Shown here one piece after another: positions 26,114 to 35,491 of a stretch of 64,000 nucleotides of DNA. The translations under genes and the position numbers were made by a program. This DNA comes from Bacteroidaceae bacterium (GTDB taxonomy: Bacteria; Bacteroidota; Bacteroidia; Bacteroidales; Bacteroidaceae): assembly GCA_017522915.1 (NCBI GenBank), contig JAFWXX010000036.1, positions 16,290 to 80,289 on the forward strand, in the 5' to 3' direction. The notes under the pieces are model-generated. The model had not been told where the DNA came from. It did not search any database and saw only the letters and a program-made list of their open reading frames with translations. The stretch's first letter is position 1, and the number at the start of each line of letters is the position of its first letter.

Positions 26114-26962
26114 TCAAACCAGAGTTACATTCTTAACCTCAACAGGGTAGTTCAGGAAGAGCGATGCCTGTGTACAGAATTTTCCGTCCGACTCAGTTGT
26201 ACAGAAAACGGTCTTGCCGCCTTTTGTACAAAGACGTTCCATTTCGGGATGCCGTTGCAGATACTCGGCAAGGGATGCTGCAACTGCAGCACCTTGTGTA
26301 AGCAGCGTTATCCCATCAGGGGTATATTTTCTTATCTTCTCCATGAGTATGGGATAATGCGTACAGCCCAATATTATCGTATCTATCTCTGGGTCACGGG
26401 CCAGAAGATTGTCTATGTGCCGCTTCACAAAGAAATCGGCACCTTCACTCTCATATTCATTTGTCTCCACAAGAGGGACCCACATGGGACAAGACTCACC
26501 GACAACCTCTATTTCGGGATACAGCTTCCTTATTTCCAAAGGGTAGGAATGTGACTTTATCGTTCCTTCGGTAGCCAATACACCTACATGCCCGCTCTTT
26601 GTCACCTCGCCGACATGCTCGACTGTAGGGCGTATTATACCCAGCACCCTACGATTAGGGTCCAACGCCGGAAGGTCGGCCTGCTGTATGGTACGGAGAG
26701 CCTTGGCTGAAGCCGTATTGCATGCAAGGATGACCAGCTGGCACCCTTGTTGGAAAAGATAGCGGACAGCCTGCCTTGTAAACTCGCACACCACATCAAA
26801 GGAACGTGTACCGTATGGTGTCCTGGCATTGTCGCCAAGATAGAGATAATCGTACTGAGGCAAGAGCTTCTGTATCTCGTTGTATATGGTAAGCCCGCCA
26901 TAGCCGGAATCGAAGACACCTATCGGGCCGGCATCCTTTGAAAGCTGTATGAAGCCGTTCAT
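26114..26962 (-). CDS. murI: glutamate racemase
   Basis: The 282-residue product makes D-glutamate for peptidoglycan. The start GVFDSGYGGLTI and the two catalytic cysteines in ACNTASA (Cys81) and LGCTHYPIL (Cys200) are present, with the YLGDNARTPYG segment that binds the substrate. It follows the third ompH gene by 23 bases and is the last cell-wall gene of the long minus-strand block. Length is typical. Confidence 0.96.
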   Translation of the reverse strand: MNGFIQLSKDAGPIGVFDSGYGGLTIYNEIQKLLPQYDYLYLGDNARTPYGTRSFDVVCEFTRQAVRYLFQQGCQLVILACNTASAKALRTIQQADLPALDPNRRVLGIIRPTVEHVGEVTKSGHVGVLATEGTIKSHSYPLEIRKLYPEIEVVGESCPMWVPLVETNEYESEGADFFVKRHIDNLLARDPEIDTIILGCTHYPILMEKIRKYTPDGITLLTQGAAVAASLAEYLQRHPEMERLCTKGGKTVFCTTESDGKFCTQASLFLNYPVEVKNVTLV

Positions 26963-26985
26963 CTGATTATGAAATTAAATAAATA

Positions 26986-27603
26986 CTATTCAGCGGAATT
27001 ATATTCTATTGTATCGGTAGCGACCTTGACATTGTCTGTTGCAACAGCCTTGGTTGCCGCATCATTGAGAGGAACGCCATCGGGGGCATCACTCTTCAAA
27101 GAAGAAGGCGTAATGACTGCATCTATCAGGTATCCTGTTATATCAATGCCTATTCGAGGGTTTATATACTTGTAAACAGCCTCATCCGTATCTATTGCAT
27201 ATGCAAGAGAAAGCGCATCGCAGACTCTCTGCAAAGCCAAATCGACAATTCCATAGCTTGGCTTGAACAGTGAATCGCGTGCCTCGGAAAGCCAAGACTT
27301 CAGCTGATCGCGGAAAACGACACTGTTGTCAATCATCTGCTGCAGTTCATTCTGACGCTTGCGCAATATCGGTTCCGGAAAATCGCGCTGACCGTCAAGG
27401 AAAGCCACATAGTAACGTGTCAGTTCCTCTTCGTTGCGTTCTATCTCCTTGTCGCAACGCTGTTTCAGGAGATTGTAGTCTTCTTCAGCATCCTTATATT
27501 GCGGCACCGCCTCAAGGACCTTGCTATAACTGAAATAGCCGAATTTGGTTTGGGCTGCAAGAACAAGCGGTAACAGCATCAGGAATAATGAAATCTTTCG
27601 CAT
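26986..27603 (-). CDS. Skp/OmpH-like periplasmic chaperone, third copy
   Basis: The 205-residue product has a signal peptide (LLPLVLAAQ), then KFGYFSYSKVLEAVPQYKDAEED, a long helical hairpin rich in Glu, Lys and Arg, and a return strand. This is the OmpH/Skp family, periplasmic trimeric chaperones for outer-membrane beta-barrels. It diverges most of the three: it has an extra C-terminal tail of about 40 residues, rich in Ala, Thr and Asp (NDAATKAVATDNVKVATDT). The tail is not part of the Skp fold and its role is unknown. It lies between ompH copy 2 and murI. Confidence 0.85.
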   Translation of the reverse strand: MRKISLFLMLLPLVLAAQTKFGYFSYSKVLEAVPQYKDAEEDYNLLKQRCDKEIERNEEELTRYYVAFLDGQRDFPEPILRKRQNELQQMIDNSVVFRDQLKSWLSEARDSLFKPSYGIVDLALQRVCDALSLAYAIDTDEAVYKYINPRIGIDITGYLIDAVITPSSLKSDAPDGVPLNDAATKAVATDNVKVATDTIEYNSAE

Positions 27604-27623
27604 AGTCCTAATATATAAAGAGC

Positions 27624-27645
27624 GGGGGAATATTGCTATTCCCCC
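27624..27645 (-). other. hairpin between ompH copies 2 and 3
   Basis: A perfect 9-bp stem (GGGGGAATA / TATTCCCCC) with a TTGC loop lies 20 bases before the start of copy 3. On the minus strand it is followed by a mixed CTCTTTATAT stretch. It may be a partial terminator or may protect the upstream mRNA. Confidence 0.5.
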
Positions 27646-27662
27646 ACTTCAGTTATTGTCTG

Positions 27663-28193
27663 TTACTTTGAAACTGCAGGAACAGCATTAGCAGGAATAC
27701 CTAGCTTTGCCTTTACCTTTGCTGAGAGGTCCTCGCACAATGTTGTGCTGATGTAGGGCATACCGCCGGCAAGGTCGAAGATACATACATAACCGCCATC
27801 ACGGCCAATTGCATTCAATGCATCCATGAGAATCTTGTGAATAGCCATCAGCTTCTCCTGCTGCGCCTTCTGAAGGTTCTGGTTTACCTCCTGGCCATAC
27901 TGCTGAAGACGCTCCTGGAGCTGCATAAGCTGCTCATATCGGCTCTTGAGGATATTCTCAGGAACTGAATCCTTCTGCATCTTCTCGAACTCAGTACCCT
28001 TCTTCTCAAGTTCAGTGCGCATGCTGTTGAACTCTTCTGTGTACATCTTCTCCAAATCCTGAAGTTCCTTCTGAGACTTAGCATACTCAGGCATCACCTT
28101 TACTATCTCCTCAGAGTTTACATAACCGAACTTCTGTTGTGCAAGCAAGCTCATTGGAGCTACAAGCAAAAGTAGAATCAAAATCTTTTTCAT
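27663..28193 (-). CDS. Skp/OmpH-like periplasmic chaperone, second copy
   Basis: The 176-residue product has a signal peptide (LVAPMSLLAQ), the family strand QKFGYVNSEEIVKVMPEYAKSQKEL, a long coiled-coil of the tentacle type and a C-terminal strand YISTTLCEDLSAKVKAKLGI. It fits Skp in length and pattern, a chaperone delivering unfolded outer-membrane proteins to BamA, encoded two genes upstream. Two such copies after bamA are common in Bacteroidales; this is the more canonical. Confidence 0.92.
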   Translation of the reverse strand: MKKILILLLLVAPMSLLAQQKFGYVNSEEIVKVMPEYAKSQKELQDLEKMYTEEFNSMRTELEKKGTEFEKMQKDSVPENILKSRYEQLMQLQERLQQYGQEVNQNLQKAQQEKLMAIHKILMDALNAIGRDGGYVCIFDLAGGMPYISTTLCEDLSAKVKAKLGIPANAVPAVSK

Positions 28194-28236
28194 TTTTCTG
28201 GATTTTAGTTATTGAACGTATTAATTATTATCTGTA

Positions 28237-28752
28237 TTACTCTCCGTAACCAAGCTTTGTAAGTACCATGTTGCTTATATCTATTGACGGTGCAGAATAT
28301 ATAAGACCTGCAGTGGAAGACTTGTCTATTACCATTGTGTATTTTCTTGAGTTGCACACTTCCTTAACGGCATTAAAAACTTCTTCCTGTATAGGAGCCA
28401 TAAGGCTCTCACGCTTCTTGAAAAGTTCTCCTTGAGGACCGAAATACTTACGTTTGAGTTCTGCGGCTTCCTTCTCCTTCAGCAGAATCTCCTCTTCGCG
28501 TACAACACGCTGTTCATCGGAAAGGAATGCCGATTCTCCCTGATATTTCTTGTACAAAGTCTCTGCCTCTTCAAGCAGCAGTTCTATCTCTCCTTGCCAA
28601 CGCTTTGACTGTTGGTTCAATTGCTCATTGGCACGCTCATAGGCAGGAATATTCTTCAATATGTAAGCCATATCAACCGTTGCATACTTCTGAGCCGATG
28701 CGAATGCAAAAGATACCAAAGCAATAACAGCTGTTATAAACACTCTCTTCAT
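28237..28752 (-). CDS. Skp/OmpH-like periplasmic chaperone, first copy
   Basis: The 171-residue product starts MKRVFITAVIALVSFAFASAQ; the longer frame from 28854 overlaps bamA and was not used. It has KYATVDMAYILKNIPAYERANEQL, a coiled-coil region and the closing strand of Skp (TMVIDKSSTAGLIYSAPSIDIS). It lies 13 bases after bamA. Chaperoning of BamA-dependent barrels is known for the family and inferred here from position. Confidence 0.92.
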   Translation of the reverse strand: MKRVFITAVIALVSFAFASAQKYATVDMAYILKNIPAYERANEQLNQQSKRWQGEIELLLEEAETLYKKYQGESAFLSDEQRVVREEEILLKEKEAAELKRKYFGPQGELFKKRESLMAPIQEEVFNAVKEVCNSRKYTMVIDKSSTAGLIYSAPSIDISNMVLTKLGYGE

Positions 28753-28765
28753 AGTCGCGTCATTT

Positions 28766-31405
28766 TTAGAATTCACGGCCAAGTATAAAGTGGAAGTGGC
28801 TTCCGCTATACTGTGACGAACCGAACACATTATCGAAGCCGTAAGCCCAGTCAAGACCTACAAGACCGATCATCTGCAAGAATATACGGACACCGACACC
28901 GGCACTTCTCTTGAGGTCAAAGATATTGAACTTTGACATATCGCTCCATGCATTACCGCCCTCAACGAACGCAAGACCGTAGATAGTAGTCGTGTTCTGC
29001 ATCATGAACGGATAACGCAGTTCAAGACCTAAACGGGCATAAGCATAGCCTTCATATCCATAAGGGGTCAAAGAGCCGTTCTCGTAACCGCGGAGAGCAA
29101 CCATGTCGGTAGCATAGTTATATGACTGACCGCTCATGCCGTCACCTCCCATATAGAATGTCTCGAACGGAGACTTCTTGTTGCTGTCGTAACTGCCCAA
29201 CAGACCGAAGTCGGCACGTGTTGCAAGCACCAGATTGTACTTGCCTGATGTCAATGAAGTATATGTTTTGCTTGAGAACTTTATCTTATAGTACTCTATC
29301 CATTTGTGTTTCTCGCGCAGCTCCTGTTTATATGTAGGTTTCTTGTAATCTGTTGCAAGATTTGCATAGTCCTTACCGTCCCAAAGTGAATATGGAGGCG
29401 TGAATGTTGCAGACAGAGATACATCTGAACCAGAACGCGGGAATATCGGATGATTCACCGAATTTCGGCTAAGTGTCAATGCGAGATTTATGTTATTGCA
29501 CTTTCCATCTGTTATAATAAAGTACTGCCAGTCCTTCAATGAGTACAACGTATAGTTCAACTCAGCCATGAATGAGAAGTTGTCATCAGGCCACCTCAGA
29601 CGACGTCCCCAGCCTACAGATACACCATACATCCTGATATACTTGTCCGGGTCATAATATGAAGACATATTGTTATATCCATATCCTCCGCCATAGTAGT
29701 TTCCGTATCCGTACATATAATTGTTGTAATTATTGTAGAAGGCGGAATTGTAATAGCTGTCGGCCACATCGGTCTGGATTGAAAGGAATGCCGAAACCGA
29801 GAAAGAGTTAGGACGCTTCCTGCCAAGCCATGGATCGTAGAACGATATACTGTACGACTGATAGTACTTTCCGTTGGTCTGTGCACTGAGACTCAATGTC
29901 TGTCCGTCACCCTGAGGAATTATGCCACGACGAACACCATCCTTACGGAAAATATTACGTATGGAGAAGTTTGTAAACCTCAACGATACCTTACCTATTA
30001 CACCTGTATGTCCATAACCGGCAGAGAGTTCTATCTGGTCACTGCTCTTTGTCTCAAGTTTCCAGTTCATATCAACTGTTCCGGTCTCTTCATTAGGCAC
30101 GACTCCCGGATCTATCTTCTCCGGGTCGAAATGTCCCATGGTTGCTATTTGGCGGAATGTACGCTCAAGCGCATCCATTGAGAACAGATTGCCAGGCAAC
30201 GTATAGAGTTCACGGCGCACAACCTCTTCATATAGACGGTCGTTTCCGCTAATGGTGACACGGTTTATTGTAGCCTGTACACCTTCAACCATACGTATTT
30301 CAAGATCAACCGAATCATTCTCTACGCTTGTCTCTATCGGCAATAGCTTGAGGAATACATAACCGTCATTGAAATACTGGTTCTTTACAGCATCCTCATC
30401 GTTGAAGAGACGTTTCTCCAACTCATTCTGATTATAGACGTCACCGGCCTTAAGGCGCAATACACGGTCGAGCCAAGAGGTAGAGAAGACACTGTTGCCT
30501 ACCCATTTTATGCTACGGATATAATACTTGTTTCCTTCTTCAATAGTCAAATAGATATCCACACTGCTGTCGTCATACATTACAACACTATCCTTTACAA
30601 TGCGGGCATCGCGGTAACCGTTCTCATAGTAACGTGAGAGGATTTTCTCCTTATCCTCTTCGTAACGCTCCTTTGTAAACTTCTTGGAACGGAAAATTGC
30701 ATGCCAGAAGTTATCAACGCGTGTCTTTTCACGAGTCTTCTTCATCGCATACTTTATCTTCTTCAAAGGGAAGGCTTCGACTCCGTCGATATGAATGCGG
30801 TGAACCTTAATTTTATCTTTCTTATCGATATCAATATCCACTATAACACGATTGTCTGCGGTAATGTCGGGACGTTGAAGAACATTCACTTCGGCATTCT
30901 TGTAACCTTTGGCATCGAAATAGTTCTTTATGATACGTTTTGCGCGGTTGACAATATCAGGAGTTATCTGGTTACCCTTTATGATGCCTATTTTAGACTC
31001 AATATCCTCGCGCTCGCCTTTCTTTACACCTGAGATATTCAGTTCTGACACACGCGGACGCTGTTTAAGGGCAATACCTATATATATGTTGTTGCCGACG
31101 ATACTGTCTGCAGTAATTACAACATCTTCGAACAAGCCATGTTTCCAATACCTTTTTATGGCATTGGTAATATCCTCACCGGGAACTGTTACAACATCGC
31201 CGACGGCCAGACCGGAGATACCTATCACCACTGCCGGTTCGAGGTTATCTACTCCCGAAAGGTTTATACCCCCTATTGTATATTTCTGCGCGGCGTTGTT
31301 ATAGAGTATCGTAGGCTTTACAATAGTCTTCTGAGCCGACACACCTATAGCATAGGCTATAAGTGCAAGCAATAGAAAAATCCTATGGATGCTGAAATAT
31401 CTCAT
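28766..31405 (-). CDS. bamA: outer-membrane protein assembly factor BamA
   Basis: The 879-residue product has a signal peptide, several POTRA domains (first near residue 40, with segments such as NRVTISGNDRLYEEVVRRELYTLPG near residue 390) and a C-terminal Omp85 barrel that ends FILGREF, with the terminal aromatic residue of a barrel signature. The barrel region carries a long Tyr/Asn/Gly-rich loop (FYNNYNNYMYGYGNYYGGGY) not seen in the E. coli protein. BamA inserts beta-barrels in the outer membrane. It lies directly between uppS (one base) and the ompH genes. Confidence 0.97.
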   Translation of the reverse strand: MRYFSIHRIFLLLALIAYAIGVSAQKTIVKPTILYNNAAQKYTIGGINLSGVDNLEPAVVIGISGLAVGDVVTVPGEDITNAIKRYWKHGLFEDVVITADSIVGNNIYIGIALKQRPRVSELNISGVKKGEREDIESKIGIIKGNQITPDIVNRAKRIIKNYFDAKGYKNAEVNVLQRPDITADNRVIVDIDIDKKDKIKVHRIHIDGVEAFPLKKIKYAMKKTREKTRVDNFWHAIFRSKKFTKERYEEDKEKILSRYYENGYRDARIVKDSVVMYDDSSVDIYLTIEEGNKYYIRSIKWVGNSVFSTSWLDRVLRLKAGDVYNQNELEKRLFNDEDAVKNQYFNDGYVFLKLLPIETSVENDSVDLEIRMVEGVQATINRVTISGNDRLYEEVVRRELYTLPGNLFSMDALERTFRQIATMGHFDPEKIDPGVVPNEETGTVDMNWKLETKSSDQIELSAGYGHTGVIGKVSLRFTNFSIRNIFRKDGVRRGIIPQGDGQTLSLSAQTNGKYYQSYSISFYDPWLGRKRPNSFSVSAFLSIQTDVADSYYNSAFYNNYNNYMYGYGNYYGGGYGYNNMSSYYDPDKYIRMYGVSVGWGRRLRWPDDNFSFMAELNYTLYSLKDWQYFIITDGKCNNINLALTLSRNSVNHPIFPRSGSDVSLSATFTPPYSLWDGKDYANLATDYKKPTYKQELREKHKWIEYYKIKFSSKTYTSLTSGKYNLVLATRADFGLLGSYDSNKKSPFETFYMGGDGMSGQSYNYATDMVALRGYENGSLTPYGYEGYAYARLGLELRYPFMMQNTTTIYGLAFVEGGNAWSDMSKFNIFDLKRSAGVGVRIFLQMIGLVGLDWAYGFDNVFGSSQYSGSHFHFILGREF

Positions 31406-31406
31406 T

Positions 31407-32159
31407 TTATAATGTTTTATCGTTGTTTGTTACTTGTTCACCGGTGAGACCGTAACGGCGTTGACGACGCTGATATTCATATACAGCCTTACACAACTCG
31501 TTGTTGTCGAAGTCCGGCCACAGCACTTCTGTAAAATAGAGCTCGGCATATGCAGCTTGCCAAAGAAGATAGTTGCTCAAACGGATCTCCTTGCCTGTAC
31601 GTATAAGCAAGTCGGGATCGGGCATGAATGAAGTCTCAAGTTCACCCGATACTACATCTTCATCAATATCATCTACAGCAATGTCGCCGCTCTTTACCTT
31701 AGCAGAGATCTTACGCACCGCCTCGGTAATTTCCCATTTTGACGAATAGCTGAGTGCAAGGACCAGAGTCATACAGTTGTCACCTGCAGTACGAGCTACA
31801 CATGCGTTCAATCGGTCACGCACATTCACCGGGATACGGCTCATATCGCCAATAATGCGAAAACCCACATTATTCTTGATAAATATTTCCTCTTCGACCT
31901 GCTCGAACAAGAGAGCCATCAAAGCAGCCACTTCTGCCTGAGGACGTTTCCAGTTCTCGGTAGAAAAGGTATAAAGAGTCAAATACTTCACGCCTAATTT
32001 CAAAGCATTCTCGACGAGCTGCCGGACAGCTGCTGCCCCTGCCTGATGACCTTGAGAACGGTCAAGACCGCGCTCCTGCGCCCATCGTCCGTTGCCGTCC
32101 ATTATTATGGCCACATGCTGCGGTATATTTGTCTTGTCTATCTGTTCTGTGTAATCCAT
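31407..32159 (-). CDS. uppS: undecaprenyl diphosphate synthase
   Basis: The 250-residue product is a cis-prenyltransferase: [27 protein letters not shown] near the N-terminus with the catalytic Asp21, then [14 protein letters not shown] and the C-terminal [23 protein letters not shown]. It makes the C55 lipid carrier for peptidoglycan, O-antigen-like and surface polysaccharide synthesis. Its stop and the bamA start are one base apart, so translation is tightly coupled. Confidence 0.97.
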   Translation of the reverse strand: MDYTEQIDKTNIPQHVAIIMDGNGRWAQERGLDRSQGHQAGAAAVRQLVENALKLGVKYLTLYTFSTENWKRPQAEVAALMALLFEQVEEEIFIKNNVGFRIIGDMSRIPVNVRDRLNACVARTAGDNCMTLVLALSYSSKWEITEAVRKISAKVKSGDIAVDDIDEDVVSGELETSFMPDPDLLIRTGKEIRLSNYLLWQAAYAELYFTEVLWPDFDNNELCKAVYEYQRRQRRYGLTGEQVTNNDKTL

Positions 32160-32170
32160 AACATTAGGAA

Positions 32171-32872
32171 TTAATTGTTACATTTCCTGAACTTAGGCGA
32201 AAAATCATAGGTCACCGAAATAGTGAGGAAAGAGTAACTGTCCTTATTTTTCAAGCCACCGCTCTTTATGCCATAAGGGTCATTGAGTATCGGTGCTGTT
32301 TCATTAGTAACATCCAGTTCATCGCTCATCGTAAAACGGAACGATAGTTCGCAGCCCACATTTATACGTGGTGCAATCTTGTACTTCACTCCGACTCCAA
32401 TCGGTATATTCGGAGCAAAGACATTCTTGGCAGGTTCGGGAGCAAAAGTAACTCCAATACCTGCAAAAATATATGGTGATAGCCTGTGAGTGCTCTTATA
32501 TCCCGAAGCGTCACCATAAGGAAATAGATTGCATTCGAACTGTGCACCCAAATCATAGATTGTACGCGAGAACTCTACATCGCCTCCTGGGAAACGGTTA
32601 TCGAAGTCGGCAGTACTGCCCGATATCCTTGCCATAGCAAGACTGGCCTTGACAGCCATTCGGGGGTTAATGTTATAGCGACCGACAATACCGCCCATAA
32701 CGTTCAGGTTCTTCATTACAGAACTGTAGTTAGCATCACCATAATAACTGCTGCCTCCTACCATTGCGCCTATCTCAAATCGGTATTCAAGTTCGTCGGC
32801 ACGCACGCTGCCAGAAAGGCACAACAGCATTGCACCCGCCAGCAGACCATATATGAACCTCTTGTGACGCAT
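32171..32872 (-). CDS. DUF6089-type outer-membrane beta-barrel protein
   Basis: The 233-residue protein has a signal peptide ([11 protein letters not shown]) and repeating amphipathic strands with Gly and Tyr/Phe turns ([47 protein letters not shown]), ending in YDFSPKF. It fits the small 8-10 strand barrels next to uppS and bamA in Bacteroidales, annotated DUF6089 or as porin family. Its role is unknown. It lies two bases after the upstream lipoprotein gene and 11 bases before uppS. Confidence 0.8.
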   Translation of the reverse strand: MRHKRFIYGLLAGAMLLCLSGSVRADELEYRFEIGAMVGGSSYYGDANYSSVMKNLNVMGGIVGRYNINPRMAVKASLAMARISGSTADFDNRFPGGDVEFSRTIYDLGAQFECNLFPYGDASGYKSTHRLSPYIFAGIGVTFAPEPAKNVFAPNIPIGVGVKYKIAPRINVGCELSFRFTMSDELDVTNETAPILNDPYGIKSGGLKNKDSYSFLTISVTYDFSPKFRKCNN

Positions 32873-32873
32873 A

Positions 32874-34247
32874 TTATTTCTTGAATCCCAAACGGTTTAT
32901 TATACACTTACGAACAGCCCCTTCTGCTCCGGAATTGATTATCCAGATGAAGTTCCTGGAGTCAACCGCAACCGCAAAGGGCGAATCATTGCCTGCAAGC
33001 TCTTCATTCATACGTTGATAGAAGTCCGAAGGCTTTTTCCATGTAATTCCGTTATCTCTGGATATGAAGAAAGAGCTGAATGCAGGTACATCAACGCCAT
33101 CGGCCTTCCCTGAGCCACCCAGAGCATATAGGAAATTATCGAAGCGTACAACAGAAAGGCCCTTCAACGACGGGCATGCATAGCTGCTGCCGTCGTTTTC
33201 GTAGTCAACCCATTCTGACTCGTTTGAAAGCCTGCTCCAAACTCTGGCTTTTCCATCCATAGCCGGAGTATCATAACCTACAGTAATGTAACGGATAATA
33301 TTTCTGTTATGGCTCAATGGGTAAGAAAGTGCTGAAACACCATACACAGGAAAACCTTCGGGAAGCGCACCGGCCTCGACAAAAGAGGCTCCGTCATTGC
33401 TGCTCAAGAAACCATCCTTGCCGACAAGTACAAGTTCTCCGGCATCATCGGATGCAACAACTATTGAAACAAGAGCCTTGCCCTCAAGTACCAAAGACCA
33501 ATTTACCGCATCTACAGAAGCATAAAGATTCCCGTTTGCTATTGCATACAAAGAGCTACCGTACATCTGCACTGTTGAGAAATCGGCTGCGGCAGGAAGA
33601 CCTGCAACATCGGCAACAACCCACAAAGGCTCCCCTCTTATTTCGCTCTTTGCAACAACAGGATTGCCGTTCTTTGAGCCGAACAGACACATCTGTCCGT
33701 CAAGTTCTATGGCACGTACCGGCTCAACACCTTCAACGGCATCCCATTCACTCCAGACCATCTTATCCGGATTGACCTGGTGTACATTTATTGTTATCGT
33801 ATAATCTTTATAGAACTGACCGTCAAACGAATGCACTCGCATCTTTCGCGGGGTTGAGAAATCGACAGAATCCCCGTTGCTATACGCCACATAGTCGGCA
33901 ATGCTGTCAACATACAGCGACAACAACCCGTCGGCCGTAATGTTTGTCACAACCTTTGTAACATTTGTAGAAAAGAGCAAAGAATCGTTGTTGTAGATTT
34001 CACCTGTTGCCTGGTCTATTGTAAACAGGAAACTTGACATATCAACAGTCTTGACCGAGACCGTATCCTTGCCATCAGAAGTAAAAGCCGGATATGCAGA
34101 CCTGATATTTCCCAAGCTGAAAGACCGCACCAATGCATATGGTGTAAGCTCTACATCACTGCCACCGTCATCACTCTTGCTGCACGACACAAATCCCGCA
34201 CACAAAAAAGAGAAAACCGCCAAATATGTTGCCAAATATTTTTTCAT
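32874..34247 (-). CDS. DUF6242-like lipoprotein
   Basis: The 457-residue product starts MKKYLATYLAVFSFLCAGFVSCSK, with the lipobox Cys in VSC. The N-terminal region has an Ig-like part (SFLFTIDQATGEIYNNDSL); the C-terminal 300 residues resemble a beta-propeller (ISRDNGITWKKPSDF, VDAVNWSLVLEG). This is the DUF6242 type common at this place in Bacteroidales. The shorter start was chosen over 34268 because of the lipobox. A good -7 element (TAAATTTG, minus strand 34273-34280) lies upstream but I see no clear -33. Function unknown. Confidence 0.8.
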   Translation of the reverse strand: MKKYLATYLAVFSFLCAGFVSCSKSDDGGSDVELTPYALVRSFSLGNIRSAYPAFTSDGKDTVSVKTVDMSSFLFTIDQATGEIYNNDSLLFSTNVTKVVTNITADGLLSLYVDSIADYVAYSNGDSVDFSTPRKMRVHSFDGQFYKDYTITINVHQVNPDKMVWSEWDAVEGVEPVRAIELDGQMCLFGSKNGNPVVAKSEIRGEPLWVVADVAGLPAAADFSTVQMYGSSLYAIANGNLYASVDAVNWSLVLEGKALVSIVVASDDAGELVLVGKDGFLSSNDGASFVEAGALPEGFPVYGVSALSYPLSHNRNIIRYITVGYDTPAMDGKARVWSRLSNESEWVDYENDGSSYACPSLKGLSVVRFDNFLYALGGSGKADGVDVPAFSSFFISRDNGITWKKPSDFYQRMNEELAGNDSPFAVAVDSRNFIWIINSGAEGAVRKCIINRLGFKK

Positions 34248-34335
34248 ACGTTTGCATATTAAATTCAAACTGCAAATTTAGCAACATTTTTCGGTTTGCC
34301 CACTAATTCGCGTGTTATTTATAATATTTTAAACC

Positions 34336-35403
34336 TTAAAGGCTCATTTTGCGGTCAAAAAACAGTATTTCGTTTCCATCCAAACGGCACCTCCGGGATT
34401 CATGCATAAAATCCGATGAGGGAGCAGGGACACCGGAACCCAGACAGAGAGAGGCATTAACCTCAACTCGAGCTACATCCCAAAATGAAGAGCACATAAA
34501 TGAACGCAGAAGAGCTGCACCACCCTCAACCAGAAGAGCATTGACTTTTATCGAATGAAGATGCTCTAATATCTGATGAATTACATCACGATTGAAGTCC
34601 AGCACAACCTGTTCAATATTTTTACCATACAAATCATCCCTTTCAGCAGCCGTATAGACCACTGTAGGCAAAGTTCCATCAAAAAGACGGAGCGATGCCG
34701 GAAGCACCCCAGCTCTATCCAGCACAAGACGCAAAGGAGCCCTGCCAGCCCAACACCGCACATCCAGCGAAGGGTTGTCAAGAAGTGCCGTGCGCGTGCC
34801 TACAAGGATTGCATCATGTTCTGCACGCAACTTATGTACTGCCACTTGTGACAAAGGCGTCGATATTGCCACCGGAGTTCCGCAACTCCGCTCAACATCG
34901 ATATACCCATCGGCACTTTGGGCCCATTTGAGCGTAACAAAAGGCCTGCTTTTCTCATGGGATGTAAAAAAAGCACGATTCAATCGGCAACATTCTTCCT
35001 CCAGTACCCCGACAACAACTTCAATTCCGGCTGCACGCATACGGGAAATGCCTGTTCCGTTTACCAGAGCATTGGTATCGGCAACACCTATCACCACTCT
35101 AGGAATACCGCAGGAAATTATCATGTCGCAACAGGGAGGTGTCTTTCCGTAATGCGAGCAAGGCTCTAAAGTCACATATATTGTTGACTTGCTCAACAGG
35201 TGTCTGTCGCACTCTTTTACAGAGTTCACAGCATTGACTTCGGCATGATGTTCACCGGCTCTGACATGATAACCCTCGCCTATTATACGGCCGCCATGCA
35301 CTATAACCGCACCCACCATTGGATTAGGCGATGTACTTCCGCTGCCGCAACGTGCAAGCTGCAGACAACGGCGCATATATTGGACATCAGACTGCGAGTA
35401 CAT
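34336..35403 (-). CDS. ribD: riboflavin biosynthesis deaminase/reductase
   Basis: The 355-residue bifunctional enzyme has a zinc deaminase N-terminus (His53 and Glu55 in HHAEVNAV, Cys82 and Cys91 in PCSHYGKTPPC) and a C-terminal reductase (RPFVTLKWAQSADGYID, DAILVGTRTALLDNPSLDVR, LVEGGAALLRSF). It carries out two successive steps of the riboflavin pathway. It has its own promoter and does not sit with other rib genes here. Length is normal. Confidence 0.96.
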   Translation of the reverse strand: MYSQSDVQYMRRCLQLARCGSGSTSPNPMVGAVIVHGGRIIGEGYHVRAGEHHAEVNAVNSVKECDRHLLSKSTIYVTLEPCSHYGKTPPCCDMIISCGIPRVVIGVADTNALVNGTGISRMRAAGIEVVVGVLEEECCRLNRAFFTSHEKSRPFVTLKWAQSADGYIDVERSCGTPVAISTPLSQVAVHKLRAEHDAILVGTRTALLDNPSLDVRCWAGRAPLRLVLDRAGVLPASLRLFDGTLPTVVYTAAERDDLYGKNIEQVVLDFNRDVIHQILEHLHSIKVNALLVEGGAALLRSFMCSSFWDVARVEVNASLCLGSGVPAPSSDFMHESRRCRLDGNEILFFDRKMSL

Positions 35404-35453
35404 TGTATTTGTAAATTATTTTTACCCAATAAACATAAAAACCATACAGAATA

Positions 35454-35484
35454 CTAAGATATAAAAAAGCCAGATAGATACAAA
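35454..35484 (-). promoter_or_regulatory. promoter of ribD
   Basis: Minus strand TTTG (35481-35484), 19 bp, TATCTTAG (35454-35461), 51 bases before the ribD start. No FMN riboswitch was seen in the leader. Confidence 0.6.
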
Positions 35485-35491
35485 GCCTTTA

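Noticed and set aside
25688..26554. 288-codon plus-strand frame across the ABC-F and murI genes
   Set aside because: It overlaps two well-supported genes on the other strand; the composition is that of an antisense frame.
35404..35491. FMN riboswitch before ribD
   Set aside because: The leader is only about 50 bases and lacks the conserved helices of the RFN element.
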